A DNA stretch of 64,000 nucleotides from contig CAVOZH010000011.1 of assembly GCA_963700955.1 (NCBI GenBank), forward strand, positions 310,001-374,000, read 5' to 3'. The position numbers and the translations under genes were made by a program. Numbering within the stretch: position 1 is the first letter of the stretch; each line of letters begins with the position of its first letter. This DNA comes from Nocardioides_C sp963700955. Its GTDB lineage: Bacteria > Actinomycetota > Actinomycetes > Propionibacteriales > Nocardioidaceae. The notes beneath the pieces are model-generated. The model worked only from the letters and a program-made list of their open reading frames with translations. It did not search any database and was not told the DNA's origin. Of this stretch, positions 43,158 through 52,443 are shown one piece after another.

Positions 43158-44019
43158 CGTGGCACGCATGGGGACCATCGCAGGCCGGGCGGAGACGCTG
43201 CTCGGCCTGGCGGTCGTCGCTACGACGCCGGTTGCGGGCGGTGACATCTGCACCGCCACGCGGGTGCGGTTCTCCGACGGCTCGTCGGCCTTGGTCAAGA
43301 CCCGGCCGAACGCTCCGGCCGGGTTCTTCCAGACCGAGGCCCGCGGGCTGCAGTGGCTCGGCTCGACGTCCGGGGTCGACGTCCCCGACGTGCTCGCTGC
43401 GGAGCCGGACTGCCTGATCCTGTCGTGGGTCGAGTCCGGCCGTCCCAGCGCCGAGGCCGCCGAGGACTTCGGGCGCCGGCTCGCCGTGACGCACCAGACC
43501 GGAGCGCCCGGGTTCGGCGCGCACCGCGACGGGTTCATCGGCACCCTCCCGCTGCCCAACAAGACAGCGCCGACGTGGCCGGAGTTCTTCGCGACCCGGC
43601 GCATCCTGCCGTACCTGAAGCTCGCGCGGGACCGAGGTGCGATCTCGACGTCCGACGCCTTCGACGTGGAGAGCGTGGTCCGCCGGATCACCGAGCTCGC
43701 CGGCCCGGACGAGCCCCCTGCCCGCCTGCACGGCGACCTGTGGTCGGGCAACGTGCTGTGGGGACAGGACGGCCGGACCTGGGTCGTCGACCCGGCGGCG
43801 TACGGCGGACACCGGGAGACCGACCTCGCGATGCTCGCGCTGTTCGGGCTGCCTCAGCTGCAGCGCGTGCTCGACGCCTACCAGGAGCAGACGCCGCTCG
43901 CGGACGGCTGGGAGGAGCGCGTCGCGCTGCACCAGCTGTTCCCGCTTCTCGTGCACGCGGCGTTGTTCGGCGGTGGCTATGGCGCCCGCGCCGCCGAGTC
44001 CGCCCGCTCCCTGCTCTGA
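43147..44019 (+). CDS. fructosamine/ribulosamine 3-kinase family protein
   Basis: The 290-residue kinase-fold protein shows the catalytic HGDLWSGNVLWG and metal-binding VVDPAAYGGHRETDLAM of the fructosamine kinase family. It phosphorylates sugar groups attached to protein amines so that they fall off, a repair step. The GTG at 43147 has GGGAG upstream and overlaps the phosphatase gene by 11 bases; alternatives are GTG 43159 and ATG 43168. Coupling to the phosphatase suggests successive steps on the same glycated protein substrates. Confidence 0.9.
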   Translation: MAPDVARMGTIAGRAETLLGLAVVATTPVAGGDICTATRVRFSDGSSALVKTRPNAPAGFFQTEARGLQWLGSTSGVDVPDVLAAEPDCLILSWVESGRPSAEAAEDFGRRLAVTHQTGAPGFGAHRDGFIGTLPLPNKTAPTWPEFFATRRILPYLKLARDRGAISTSDAFDVESVVRRITELAGPDEPPARLHGDLWSGNVLWGQDGRTWVVDPAAYGGHRETDLAMLALFGLPQLQRVLDAYQEQTPLADGWEERVALHQLFPLLVHAALFGGGYGARAAESARSLL

Positions 44020-44206
44020 GGCCAGGTGCCCTCCGGACTTCCGCATTGCGTTTTATGTCCGAGTTGTTCCCGCAGTCGTTTAGGTCTTTGAACGGCGTTT
44101 GTGCAAATTGACCACCGAATCATCCCGTTGACGGACATCGCGCCCATACGTTCGTTGCTGGGGGTTGGCTCATCAGGGGTTTGCCTATGCAACGAGAGGC
44201 TCGAAC

Positions 44207-47200
44207 ATGCTCGGATCACAGGGGGGGACAGGGGGTCCTCGTCGTCGCCGGCGAACGCGACGGGTGCTGACCTCCGTCACCGCGGTCGCGCTGGCCGTTC
44301 CGACGTCGCTGCTGCTGGTCGCGACGCCGGCGCAGGCGGCGATCGCCACCATCACCAGCGGCGGCTACAAGGTCGGCGGCGACACCTACGCCAAGCAGGG
44401 CGACACGCTGACGCTGTCTGTGTCCACGAACACCAACAAGTCGGGCAAGGCGACCGCCAAGTGCCTCACCTTCGAGGACATCACGAACCCAGCGGCGCCG
44501 CTGTTCCTTGGATCGGCGTACAACACCGACAAGGCATCGAGCTGGTCCTTCAGCTTCACCGCGCCTGCTGGCGCTGACGGTAACCGCACGGTCCTCGCCA
44601 CGCCTTACACGGACACGCAGCCCAGGCTCTCGGGGAGCGGCTCCAGCGCGACAGTGAACTTCTGCGGGTCGACAGAGGACCCGGCCGAAACCGTGGTGGC
44701 GACCACGGTCTACAAGCTGCGGAACACCCCGCCGGCGATCACGGGTTCGCACGCCCCTGCTGCCGCCACGCCCACGGCCCAGAGCGGCTGGTACCGCGGT
44801 GACGTGGTCGTGAGCTGGCTCTGCACCGACCAGAGCGGCACCGGGCTCAAGAGCCCCGGCTGTCCGGCCCCGCAGACCGTAGCCGGCGAGGGCGACAACC
44901 TGTCCCGCACCGCATCGGTGAGCGACAACGTCGGCAACACCAACAGCGCCACCGTGAGCGGCATCAAGATCGACCGGACGGCGCCGACGACGACGGCGGA
45001 CGCGCCGAGCGGCTGGCAGAAGAGCGGCGTCACCGTGACGCTCAGCGCGTCCGACAGCCTGTCCGGTGTCGCGACGACGGAGTACCGCCTCGACAGCGGC
45101 GCCTGGACGACCGGCACGAGCATCCGGCTCGGCGAAGGCAGCCACACGCTGGAGTACCGCAGCACGGACGTTGCCGGGAACGTCGAGGCCACCAAGGGTG
45201 CCCGGGTCGACATCGACCTGACCGCGCCGACGATCGGCTCCTCCCAGGACCCGGTCCGGCCCACGTCGGGCTGGAACAAGGCAGACGTCACGGTCTCCTT
45301 CACGTGCGACGACAACCTGTCCGGCGTCGCGTCCTGCACCGACCCGTCCACCGTCACCAGCGAGGGCACCTCGAGCGTGAGCGGCACGGCGGTCGACAAC
45401 GCCGGCAACCGCAACACGGTCCAGCACAGCGTGAGCATCGACAAGACCGCCCCGAGCATCACGGGCGCAGCTTCCGGAACACACGGCCTGGACGGCTGGT
45501 ACACGAGCGACGCCACCGTCGTCTTCACCTGCACCGACCCGGGCTTCGACGCAACGCCGCAGACGGGTTCCGGCATCGCCAGCTGCCCGGGCAGCAGCAT
45601 GCTGGGTGAGGGCGCCGGCCAGAGCGTCTCGGGTACTGCGGCCGACGCAGCGGGCAACACCGCCTCGGCCACCGTCGCCGGCATCAAGGTCGACAAGACC
45701 GCACCGACGACCACCTCCGACGCTCCCGGAGGGTGGCAGAACAAGGACGTCACCCTCCACTTCACAGCGACCGACCAGGACGGCCTGTCCGGTGTCGCCT
45801 ACACCGAGTACAGCCAGGACGGTGGCGAGAGCTGGGTGAACGGCGACAGCCTGACACTCGGCGAGGGCGCCCACACGGTGCTGTACCGCAGCGCGGACGT
45901 CGCCGGGAACGTCGAGCAGCCCCACAGCACGACGGTCGCGATCGACAAGACGGCTCCCACCATCACCGGCGCTCCGGACCGTGACGCGGTCGACGGCTGG
46001 TACGACGACGACGTCACCGTCACCTTCACCTGCGCCGACGAGGAGGGCGGATCCGGCCTCGCCGGCACCTGCCCCGACCCCGTGAAGCTGGGCGAGGGCG
46101 ACGACCAGACCGCAACCGGCAGCATCTCCGACGCCGCCGGCAACAGCGCCTCCGCGTCGGTGGGCCCGATCCGGGTCGACAAGACCGCCCCGGTCACCAC
46201 CGCGGACAGCCCGACGGGCTGGCAGAAGGACCACGTGACCGTCGCCCTGAGCGCCTCGGACAACCTGTCCGGCGTCGCCAAGACCGAGTACAGCCTCGAC
46301 GACGGCGAATGGACCACCGGCACGAGCATCGACCTCGGCGAAGGCAAGCACACGCTGGAGTTCCGCAGCACCGACGGTGCGGGCAATGTGGAGGAGGTGA
46401 AGTCGACCTCCGTCGACATCGACCTCACCGCCCCGACGATCACCTCGTCCCAGGATCCGGAGAAGAACGGCTCGGGCTGGAACAACACCGACGTCACGGT
46501 GAGCTTCACCTGCGGTGACGCGCTCTCCGGTTCCGCCTCGTGCACAGGTGACACCCTGGTGTCCGACGAGGGCACGACCACCGTCACCGGCCGGGCAGCC
46601 GACAACGCCGGCAACACCAACTCGGTCGACCACGCCGTCCAGATCGACAAGACGGACCCGACCATCGACGGAGCCGGGGCCGGCACCAAGGGAGCCAACG
46701 GCTGGTACACCAGCGACGTCGTCGTCAGCTTCACCTGCGACGACGACCGCTCCGGAGTGGCCTCCTGCCTCGGGAGCACGGTCCTCGACACCGAGGGTGC
46801 CGACCAGGGCGCCACCGGCCACGCCACTGACGCGGCGGGCAACACCGCCTCGGCCACGGTGAACGGGGTCGACATCGACAAGACGGCACCGACCACCACC
46901 TCGGACGCCCCGACCGGGTGGCAGGGCTCGGCCGTCACCGTGAGCTTCACGGCGCGCGACCAGGACGGGCTCTCCGGCGTCGACTACACCGAGTACGCCG
47001 TCGACGGTGGCGCGTGGACGCAGGGCACCAGCGCGACGCTCGGTGACGGCACCCACTCGCTGCAGTTCCGCAGCGTGGACGAGGCCGGCAACGTCGAGGA
47101 CGCGCAGACCGCGACGGTCCAGGTCGACCTCACCGACCCCGCAGTCACGCTGACCGGTCCGGCCAGCACCGCGGACACCAGCGCCACCGTGTCGGGCACG

Positions 47201-47761
47201 GCGAGTGACACCGGCAGCGGCGTGGCGGGCGTGACCGTGAACGGTCAGTCCGTGACGGTGGCGAGCGACGGCAGCTTCAGCCAGAGCGTCGCGCTCGACT
47301 GCGGTGACAACAGCGTCACCGCTGTCGCCACCGACGGGGTCGGCCACACCCGGTCGGCGTCATACACGGTGACCCGCACCTGCGTGGTCATCCAGCCGGC
47401 ACCGGTGTGGAGCTCGCAGGGCTTCTTCGCGCCGGTCGGCATGAGCACCTCGGCGAAGCAGGTCCTCAACACCGTCAAGGGCGGCAGCACCGTGCCCCTG
47501 AAGTTCCGGGTCTACAAGGACGGCGTCGAGCAGAAGGACGTGGGCGTCGTGACCGGCCTCAAGGTCGCCACGATGAACTGTGACGGCACGGCTGTCACCG
47601 ACGGCGTGGAGCAGACGACCTCGGGCTCCACCTCGCTGCGGTACGACGGCTCCCAGTTCGTCCAGAACTGGAAGACGCCCACCGCGCTGGGCTGCTACCA
47701 GGCGAAGGTCCAGGTGGCGGACGGCACCATCCTCACCGCGGACTTCAAGATCCAGAAGTAG
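44207..47761 (+). CDS. secreted repeat protein with OmpL47/Ig-like modules and a C-terminal PxKF domain
   Basis: The 1184-residue protein has a signal peptide (RRRRRTRR, then a hydrophobic core ending PAQAA near residue 44), an N-terminal domain to ~175, ten modules each opening with GW[YNQ] and either a Cys-paired strand set (FTCDD...) or a TEYxxDxGxW...GxHTLxYRSxDxAGNVE hairpin, a bacterial Ig-like domain (~980-1065), and a PxKF domain (~1080-1184; GGSTVPLKFRVYKDG). No LPXTG or membrane anchor. ATG with GAGAGG upstream. Probably an extracellular scaffold or adhesin; ligand unknown. The gap 44020-44206 contains its promoter, not resolvable by eye. Confidence 0.88.
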   Translation: MLGSQGGTGGPRRRRRTRRVLTSVTAVALAVPTSLLLVATPAQAAIATITSGGYKVGGDTYAKQGDTLTLSVSTNTNKSGKATAKCLTFEDITNPAAPLFLGSAYNTDKASSWSFSFTAPAGADGNRTVLATPYTDTQPRLSGSGSSATVNFCGSTEDPAETVVATTVYKLRNTPPAITGSHAPAAATPTAQSGWYRGDVVVSWLCTDQSGTGLKSPGCPAPQTVAGEGDNLSRTASVSDNVGNTNSATVSGIKIDRTAPTTTADAPSGWQKSGVTVTLSASDSLSGVATTEYRLDSGAWTTGTSIRLGEGSHTLEYRSTDVAGNVEATKGARVDIDLTAPTIGSSQDPVRPTSGWNKADVTVSFTCDDNLSGVASCTDPSTVTSEGTSSVSGTAVDNAGNRNTVQHSVSIDKTAPSITGAASGTHGLDGWYTSDATVVFTCTDPGFDATPQTGSGIASCPGSSMLGEGAGQSVSGTAADAAGNTASATVAGIKVDKTAPTTTSDAPGGWQNKDVTLHFTATDQDGLSGVAYTEYSQDGGESWVNGDSLTLGEGAHTVLYRSADVAGNVEQPHSTTVAIDKTAPTITGAPDRDAVDGWYDDDVTVTFTCADEEGGSGLAGTCPDPVKLGEGDDQTATGSISDAAGNSASASVGPIRVDKTAPVTTADSPTGWQKDHVTVALSASDNLSGVAKTEYSLDDGEWTTGTSIDLGEGKHTLEFRSTDGAGNVEEVKSTSVDIDLTAPTITSSQDPEKNGSGWNNTDVTVSFTCGDALSGSASCTGDTLVSDEGTTTVTGRAADNAGNTNSVDHAVQIDKTDPTIDGAGAGTKGANGWYTSDVVVSFTCDDDRSGVASCLGSTVLDTEGADQGATGHATDAAGNTASATVNGVDIDKTAPTTTSDAPTGWQGSAVTVSFTARDQDGLSGVDYTEYAVDGGAWTQGTSATLGDGTHSLQFRSVDEAGNVEDAQTATVQVDLTDPAVTLTGPASTADTSATVSGTASDTGSGVAGVTVNGQSVTVASDGSFSQSVALDCGDNSVTAVATDGVGHTRSASYTVTRTCVVIQPAPVWSSQGFFAPVGMSTSAKQVLNTVKGGSTVPLKFRVYKDGVEQKDVGVVTGLKVATMNCDGTAVTDGVEQTTSGSTSLRYDGSQFVQNWKTPTALGCYQAKVQVADGTILTADFKIQK

Positions 47762-47783
47762 TCCGCGGCCGAGACAACCGTGG

Positions 47784-47813
47784 GCCCCCGCTCCGCATCC
47801 GCGGGGTGGGGGC
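47784..47813 (+). terminator. hairpin after the repeat-protein gene
   Basis: Thirteen-bp stem with two wobble pairs (arms 47784-47796 and 47801-47813) and loop ATCC, 23 bases after the stop. No U-tract. Confidence 0.6.
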
Positions 47814-47847
47814 TCACTGGTCCGGGAAGCAGCGCGTGGGAGGACAG

Positions 47848-48132
47848 ATGAGAAGCCCGAAACGGCCCGCGACCTGCCCGCCCTGGTGTGTGCTCGGACA
47901 CGGCGTACACCTCGGCGAGGAGGACCAGGTCCACGTGAGCGGGCAGCTGTGCGTGCGGAACTCCCTGATCCGCCTCTGCGTCACGGTCGATCCCGCCACC
48001 GGCGCCCAGGACGGCCCCTACGTCCTCGTGGGCGCACAGGAGTACACACTTGCGGAGGCCGACGCCGTGGTCGAGGCGCTGACCTCGCTGGTCGACCGGG
48101 CCCGGGACGTCACTCGCCCTTCAGCACTCTGA
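47848..48132 (+). CDS. DUF6907-like small protein
   Basis: The 94-residue protein has the CPPWCVLGHGVH motif near the N-terminus and an ExDxVHVSG stretch, as in a family of small actinobacterial proteins of unknown function (DUF6907). The Cys/His set may bind a metal. ATG with GGGAGGAC upstream. Its end overlaps the convergent regulator gene by 23 bases. Confidence 0.75.
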   Translation: MRSPKRPATCPPWCVLGHGVHLGEEDQVHVSGQLCVRNSLIRLCVTVDPATGAQDGPYVLVGAQEYTLAEADAVVEALTSLVDRARDVTRPSAL

Positions 48133-48757
48133 GCGCGCTCTGGCGGTCCCGGACCCGCAGCTTCTTCAGCACCGCCGACACGTGAACCCGGACGGTCGTC
48201 GGAGAGAGGAAGAGCCTGGACGCGACCTCGTCCGTCGAGAGGCCCTGTCCGAGAAGCTGCATCACCTCCCACTCCCGCGAGCTGAGCCTCGTCGCGGCGG
48301 GAGACTTCCTTCCGAGCCTGCGCTTGGTGGGAGCCCGGAACTCGTCCATGACCCTGGCCACCAGCCGAGGGGCCATCGCGCCTTCGCCCGCCAGCACACC
48401 TCGCAGGGAGTCCCCGAGCCGAGCGGGGTCGGCGTCCTTGAGCAGGTAGCCGGAGGCTCCGGCCCGGAGCGAGTCGAAGAGGTCGTCGTCGTCGGACGAC
48501 TGGGTGAGCATCACGATGGCCGTGTCGGGCAGCAGCCGGGAGATCTCCTGGGCGGCCTGGATGCCGCTGCCGGGCATGTGGATGTCGAGGAGCACGACGT
48601 CCGGGCGGTGCTCGACCGCCAGACGGACCGCCTCGCCGGCCGTCGCCCCTTCGCCGATGACCTCACACCCGTCCTGCTCCAAGGCCTGCCTGATCACTCC
48701 GCGAAGCCTCGCGTGGTCGTCGGCCATCACGACCCGGACCAGCTTCTGGCTCACCAC
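48110..48757 (-). CDS. NarL/LuxR-family response regulator
   Basis: The 215-residue regulator has a receiver domain (residues ~7-125; phosphoacceptor D58 in VVLLDIHMPG, K in GYLLKDADP) and a LuxR-type DNA-binding domain (~150-212; SSREWEVMQLLGQGLSTDEVA, SPTTVRVHVSAVLKKL). GTG start overlaps the end of the kinase gene, its cognate partner. Target genes are not evident. Confidence 0.92.
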   Translation of the reverse strand: MVSQKLVRVVMADDHARLRGVIRQALEQDGCEVIGEGATAGEAVRLAVEHRPDVVLLDIHMPGSGIQAAQEISRLLPDTAIVMLTQSSDDDDLFDSLRAGASGYLLKDADPARLGDSLRGVLAGEGAMAPRLVARVMDEFRAPTKRRLGRKSPAATRLSSREWEVMQLLGQGLSTDEVASRLFLSPTTVRVHVSAVLKKLRVRDRQSALRVLKGE

Positions 48758-50181
48758 GTCACCCCCACCGTCGTACCGTGTTCCGGAGCAGACCGGAGCT
48801 CGAACGAGCCGGGCAGGGCGAGCGCGCGTTCGCGCATGCTGGTCAACCCGTAGCCCGTGGCGTCGCCTGACACCGCCCCGACGTCGAACCCCTTGCCGTC
48901 GTCCTCCACGACGAGCCGGTGGCCACCTCCGTCACGGGCCAGGCGGACGCACACCCGCTGCGCCCCTCCGTGCCGGATCGCGTTCGACACCGCCTCGCGG
49001 GCGATGCGCACCAGGGCGTGCTGCTGTTCCTGGTCGGCGGTCACCGAGTTGTCGAGGTCCACATCCAGCTGGGCGTCGTACCTCTCGGCGACCTGTTGGG
49101 TCGCGCGGTGCAACACGAAGCCGAGGGGCTCGTCGCTGCTTCGTCCGAGTGCGTCGACCGCGGCCCGGGCCTCGTCGAGTGCCCGGTCGCAGGCCGACAT
49201 GATCCGCCCGGCCGCACCGGCGTCGGGCTGGAGCATCCTGGTCTCGGCCCGGATGTAGGCGAGCTCCTGGACGAGGCCGTCGTGCAGCTCGCGGGCCAGC
49301 CGTCTCCTGTCCTCGAGGACGGCGGCGCGAGCCTGCGCAGACCAGAACTGCCCGATCTCCTTCGCCGCTCCGACGAGCAGCAACAGGTAGCTGCCGGTGC
49401 GCAGCAGGTCACCGGTGTAGAGCCAGTCGCTGTAGAGGGAAGGGAAGAGCACGTAGTTGACCCGGGCGAATGCCGCGAGCGCGCAGGCGGGGCCCAGCCA
49501 GCGCAGCAGCTCGTCATGCCGGCGACGGGCCCGGATCGTGAACGCGACCGAGGCGACCATGAAGCACACCGCGGTGAGGGCCTGCGCCGCGAGCAGCAGC
49601 GGGTGTCCGGTGATCACCGGCCGCTGAGCCGAGGCGGGCGGGTTGCCGGGCAGCGCCACCGGAAGCTGGTCGCGCATGATCCACAGCGCCAGCAAGCCGG
49701 CGGCGACGGCCACCCACGGCAGGAACCGGCCCCAGCGGAGCGCGGATCCCTCGGTGCGGCGAGACCCCGCGAGCGCCGCAAGGGCGATGCACAGCGCCCC
49801 GATCGTGCGGAGCGCCAACGGGAGCCAGACGTCGAAGGTCCTCGGGAGCGCCCCGTCGAACAGCTGCAGGAACAGGCCAAGGGCGAACCCGGCGATCGCG
49901 AGAAGGAAGAGGCCCTGTGCCAGGAGGAGGTCCTGCACGAAACGGCCTCGGACGAAGCGGCCGTACACCAGGTAGGAGACGAGCAGCGCGACGCAGGCGT
50001 CGATCGAGCCGAGCACGAGGTGCAGGGCCGGGCTGTGGTACCCGAACACCAGGTACGGCGTGCCCAGGATCAGCGCCGTCACGAGGACCCCGAAGGCCCC
50101 GCCGGCCGCTGTCAGGGCAGCCGTCGGAACACGCCCTCGCGGACGCGTCCCCCTCAGCCCGGAATCCCCCGCCGACCCCAT
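48751..50181 (-). CDS. NarL-type membrane sensor histidine kinase
   Basis: The 476-residue kinase has seven or eight predicted membrane helices in residues ~20-275 with no large outside domain, a HisKA_3 dimerisation domain with H300 in RRRLARELHDGLVQEL, and an HATPase domain (~385-476; EAVSNAIRHGGAQRV, DDGKGFD, GYGLTSMRERA). The all-membrane sensor suggests it senses the membrane or a lipophilic signal. It overlaps its regulator gene by seven bases and is divergent from the OmpR-type regulator at 50258. Confidence 0.9.
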   Translation of the reverse strand: MGSAGDSGLRGTRPRGRVPTAALTAAGGAFGVLVTALILGTPYLVFGYHSPALHLVLGSIDACVALLVSYLVYGRFVRGRFVQDLLLAQGLFLLAIAGFALGLFLQLFDGALPRTFDVWLPLALRTIGALCIALAALAGSRRTEGSALRWGRFLPWVAVAAGLLALWIMRDQLPVALPGNPPASAQRPVITGHPLLLAAQALTAVCFMVASVAFTIRARRRHDELLRWLGPACALAAFARVNYVLFPSLYSDWLYTGDLLRTGSYLLLLVGAAKEIGQFWSAQARAAVLEDRRRLARELHDGLVQELAYIRAETRMLQPDAGAAGRIMSACDRALDEARAAVDALGRSSDEPLGFVLHRATQQVAERYDAQLDVDLDNSVTADQEQQHALVRIAREAVSNAIRHGGAQRVCVRLARDGGGHRLVVEDDGKGFDVGAVSGDATGYGLTSMRERALALPGSFELRSAPEHGTTVGVTW

Positions 50182-50218
50182 AAGCGGAGTTTAGGACGAT
50201 GCACGGCCAATGGCGTGC

Positions 50219-50235
50219 TTTCAGCGGTGTCTCAG
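50219..50235 (+). promoter_or_regulatory. TTTCAG-N5-TCTCAG direct repeat before the response regulator gene
   Basis: Two 6-base repeats with 11-bp period; the second starts 28 bp before the GTG at 50258. The same arrangement at the same distance precedes the HtrA gene. It resembles, from memory, the direct-repeat boxes of mycobacterial MprA, and suggests autoregulation. Confidence 0.65.
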
Positions 50236-50257
50236 GTCGAAGTGGCAGTCTGGGAGC

Positions 50258-50980
50258 GTGGCCAGCACCGACTCCGACCCCTCTCGCCAGCGGATCCTCG
50301 TCGTCGACGACGACCAGTCCGTGCGCGACTCCCTTCGCCGTTCGCTGGAGTTCAACGGCTACACCGTCACCCTCGCCCACGACGGTGCGGAGGCGCTCGC
50401 GTCGATCGGGCAGGCGTCACCCGACGCGCTGGTGATCGACGTGATGATGCCGCGGCTCGACGGACTGGAGACGACCCGGGCCCTGCGCACCGCGGGCAAC
50501 GACCTGCCGATCCTCGTGCTCACGGCCCGGGACTCGGTCGGCGACCGCGTGGAAGGCCTCGACGCCGGCGCCGACGACTACCTCACCAAGCCGTTCGCGC
50601 TCGAGGAGCTGCTCGCCCGGCTGCGCGCGTTGCTGCGCCGCGTGCAGGTGCCCCCGACCGGCCCCGACGACACCGAGGCCGAGACGCTCACCTTCGCCGA
50701 CCTCAGCCTCAACCCCGCCACCCGAGAGGTACGACGGGCAGGGCGGTCCATCGACCTGACCCGCACCGAGTTCAGCCTGCTCGAGATGTTCCTGCGGCGG
50801 CCCCGCCGGGTCCTGGACCGCTCGTTCATCCTCGAGGAGGTCTGGGGCTACGACTTCCCGACCACCGCCAACTCGCTCGAGGTCTACGTCGGCTACCTCC
50901 GCCGCAAGACCGAGGCCGAGGGCGAGCCGCGCCTGCTGCACACCGTGCGAGGCGTGGGCTACGTGCTGCGAGAAGCCTGA
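50258..50980 (+). CDS. OmpR-family response regulator (MprA-like)
   Basis: The 240-residue regulator has a receiver domain (phosphoacceptor D61 in LVIDVMMPRLDG, K in YLTKPFALEELLARLRALL) and a winged-helix output domain (~140-235; LTRTEFSLLEMFLRRPRRVL, VYVGYLRRKTEAEG). GTG at 50258 lacks a ribosome site but lies seven bases after a CAGTCT -10-like element, which suggests a leaderless mRNA; the match to the HtrA upstream region fixes this start. The stop overlaps the kinase ATG. Confidence 0.9.
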   Translation: MASTDSDPSRQRILVVDDDQSVRDSLRRSLEFNGYTVTLAHDGAEALASIGQASPDALVIDVMMPRLDGLETTRALRTAGNDLPILVLTARDSVGDRVEGLDAGADDYLTKPFALEELLARLRALLRRVQVPPTGPDDTEAETLTFADLSLNPATREVRRAGRSIDLTRTEFSLLEMFLRRPRRVLDRSFILEEVWGYDFPTTANSLEVYVGYLRRKTEAEGEPRLLHTVRGVGYVLREA

Positions 50981-52443
50981 TGCTCCCCCTGCACTACAGG
51001 CGGTCGCTGGCCAGCCGGGTCACCCTTCTGGCCGGCATGGCGGTCGGGCTCTCCGTGGCGATCGTCGCCCTCGCCGCCTTCGCCACCGTGCGGATGCAGA
51101 CGTACTCCTCCCTCGACCAGTCACTTCTCGACCGGGCCTCGGCGGCGGCTCACTCCAACGCCCTCAGCGTGCTGACGAACCAGCGGGTCCCCTCCTGGAC
51201 GCTCGGCGCGGCCGACGTGTTCATCGGCTTCATCGACGCGCAGGCGCAGGTGACCACCGTCGACCGGGGCGACAGCATCCCCCTGGCACAGCCGGAGCTC
51301 GACGTTGCCCGGGGAGACCGTGCCTACTCGCTTCGCACCGTCAACTCGGACGGAGGCCGCTTCCGCGTCGTGGCGGTCCCGACGCGGGAGCCCGGTGTCG
51401 CGCTGGTCCTCGCCCAGTCCCTCGAGCCGACGGAGGAGACGCTCGAGAAGCTCGGTCTCGTGCTAGCGATCTTCGGCATGATCGGCGTGCTCGGGGCGAG
51501 CCTCGCCGGCTGGGCGGTCGCACGAAACGGGCTCCGCCCGGTCCGGCGGCTGACCCAGGCAGCCGAGGAGATCGCCCGGACCGAGCAGCTCGACCCGATC
51601 GAGGTCGAGGGCAACGACGAGATCGCCCGCCTGGCCTCCGCCTTCAACGCGATGCTCGCCGCGCTCTCGGCGTCCCGCGACAGGCAGCGCCAGCTGGTCG
51701 CCGACGCGGGACACGAGCTGCGGACACCGTTGACCTCGCTGCGCACGAACCTCGACCTGCTGGTGCAGGCGGACCGGCGAGGCGGCCTGTCCGAGGAGGC
51801 CCGGGCCGAGCTGCTCGCCGACGTGCGCTTCCAGATCGAGGAGCTGACGACCCTGATCGGCGACCTCGTCGAGCTGGCCCGCGACGAGGGGCTGCCGGTG
51901 ACGGTGGAGCCGGTCGACCTCGCGGACATCGTCGACCGGGCGGTGCAGCGGGTCCGGCGACGCGCGTCGAGCCTCGAGTTCGACGTACACACCTCGCCGT
52001 GGTGGGTCACCGGTGAGCCGGCTGCGCTGGAGCGGGCGGTGACCAACCTGCTCGACAACGCCGCGAAGTGGAGCCCGCCGCTCGGCTCGGTCACCGTCGA
52101 CCTGTCCGGCGGCACCCTGCTCGTCGCCGACGAGGGCGCCGGGATCGCCGACGAGGACCTCCCGCACGTGTTCGACCGGTTCTACCGCTCGCGCGAGTCC
52201 CGTGCGATGCCTGGCTCGGGACTCGGGCTCGCCATCGTCCGGCAGGTCGCCGAGCGCCATGGCGGTCAGGTTCGCGCGGGCCGGTCGAAGGCGGGTGGCG
52301 CGGCGTTCTGGCTCACCGTGCCGGGGAGCCCCGACGGAGATGGGATAGAACAGGCTGCATGGACTCCCGCGACACCGGCAGCCGCCACACCACCGGTTAC
52401 CCCGGCCGCACCCACGGCGACGCCGCCGCCGGGCCGGCGCTGA
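50980..52443 (+). CDS. membrane sensor histidine kinase (MprB-like)
   Basis: The 487-residue kinase has two membrane helices (~12-35 and ~160-182) flanking an extracytoplasmic sensor domain, a HAMP domain (~183-235), HisKA with H245 in ADAGHELRTPLTSL, and HATPase (N box VTNLLDNAAKWSP, G boxes DEGAGIADED and GSGLGLAIV). A Pro/Ala/Thr-rich tail of ~40 residues ends the protein and overlaps the next gene by 85 bases. With its regulator and the HtrA gene downstream it matches the MprAB-PepD plan of envelope-stress control. Confidence 0.92.
   Translation: MLPLHYRRSLASRVTLLAGMAVGLSVAIVALAAFATVRMQTYSSLDQSLLDRASAAAHSNALSVLTNQRVPSWTLGAADVFIGFIDAQAQVTTVDRGDSIPLAQPELDVARGDRAYSLRTVNSDGGRFRVVAVPTREPGVALVLAQSLEPTEETLEKLGLVLAIFGMIGVLGASLAGWAVARNGLRPVRRLTQAAEEIARTEQLDPIEVEGNDEIARLASAFNAMLAALSASRDRQRQLVADAGHELRTPLTSLRTNLDLLVQADRRGGLSEEARAELLADVRFQIEELTTLIGDLVELARDEGLPVTVEPVDLADIVDRAVQRVRRRASSLEFDVHTSPWWVTGEPAALERAVTNLLDNAAKWSPPLGSVTVDLSGGTLLVADEGAGIADEDLPHVFDRFYRSRESRAMPGSGLGLAIVRQVAERHGGQVRAGRSKAGGAAFWLTVPGSPDGDGIEQAAWTPATPAAATPPVTPAAPTATPPPGRR

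Noticed and set aside
44216..47347. A 1043-codon open frame opposite the secreted repeat protein
   Set aside because: The plus-strand protein has a clear signal peptide and recognisable modules; the opposite frame is compositionally biased and only mirrors them.
50230..50258. CTCAGGTCG before the response regulator as another sigma-28 promoter
   Set aside because: The -10 position lacks GCCGA. The bases are better explained as part of the 11-bp-period direct repeat shared with the HtrA gene.
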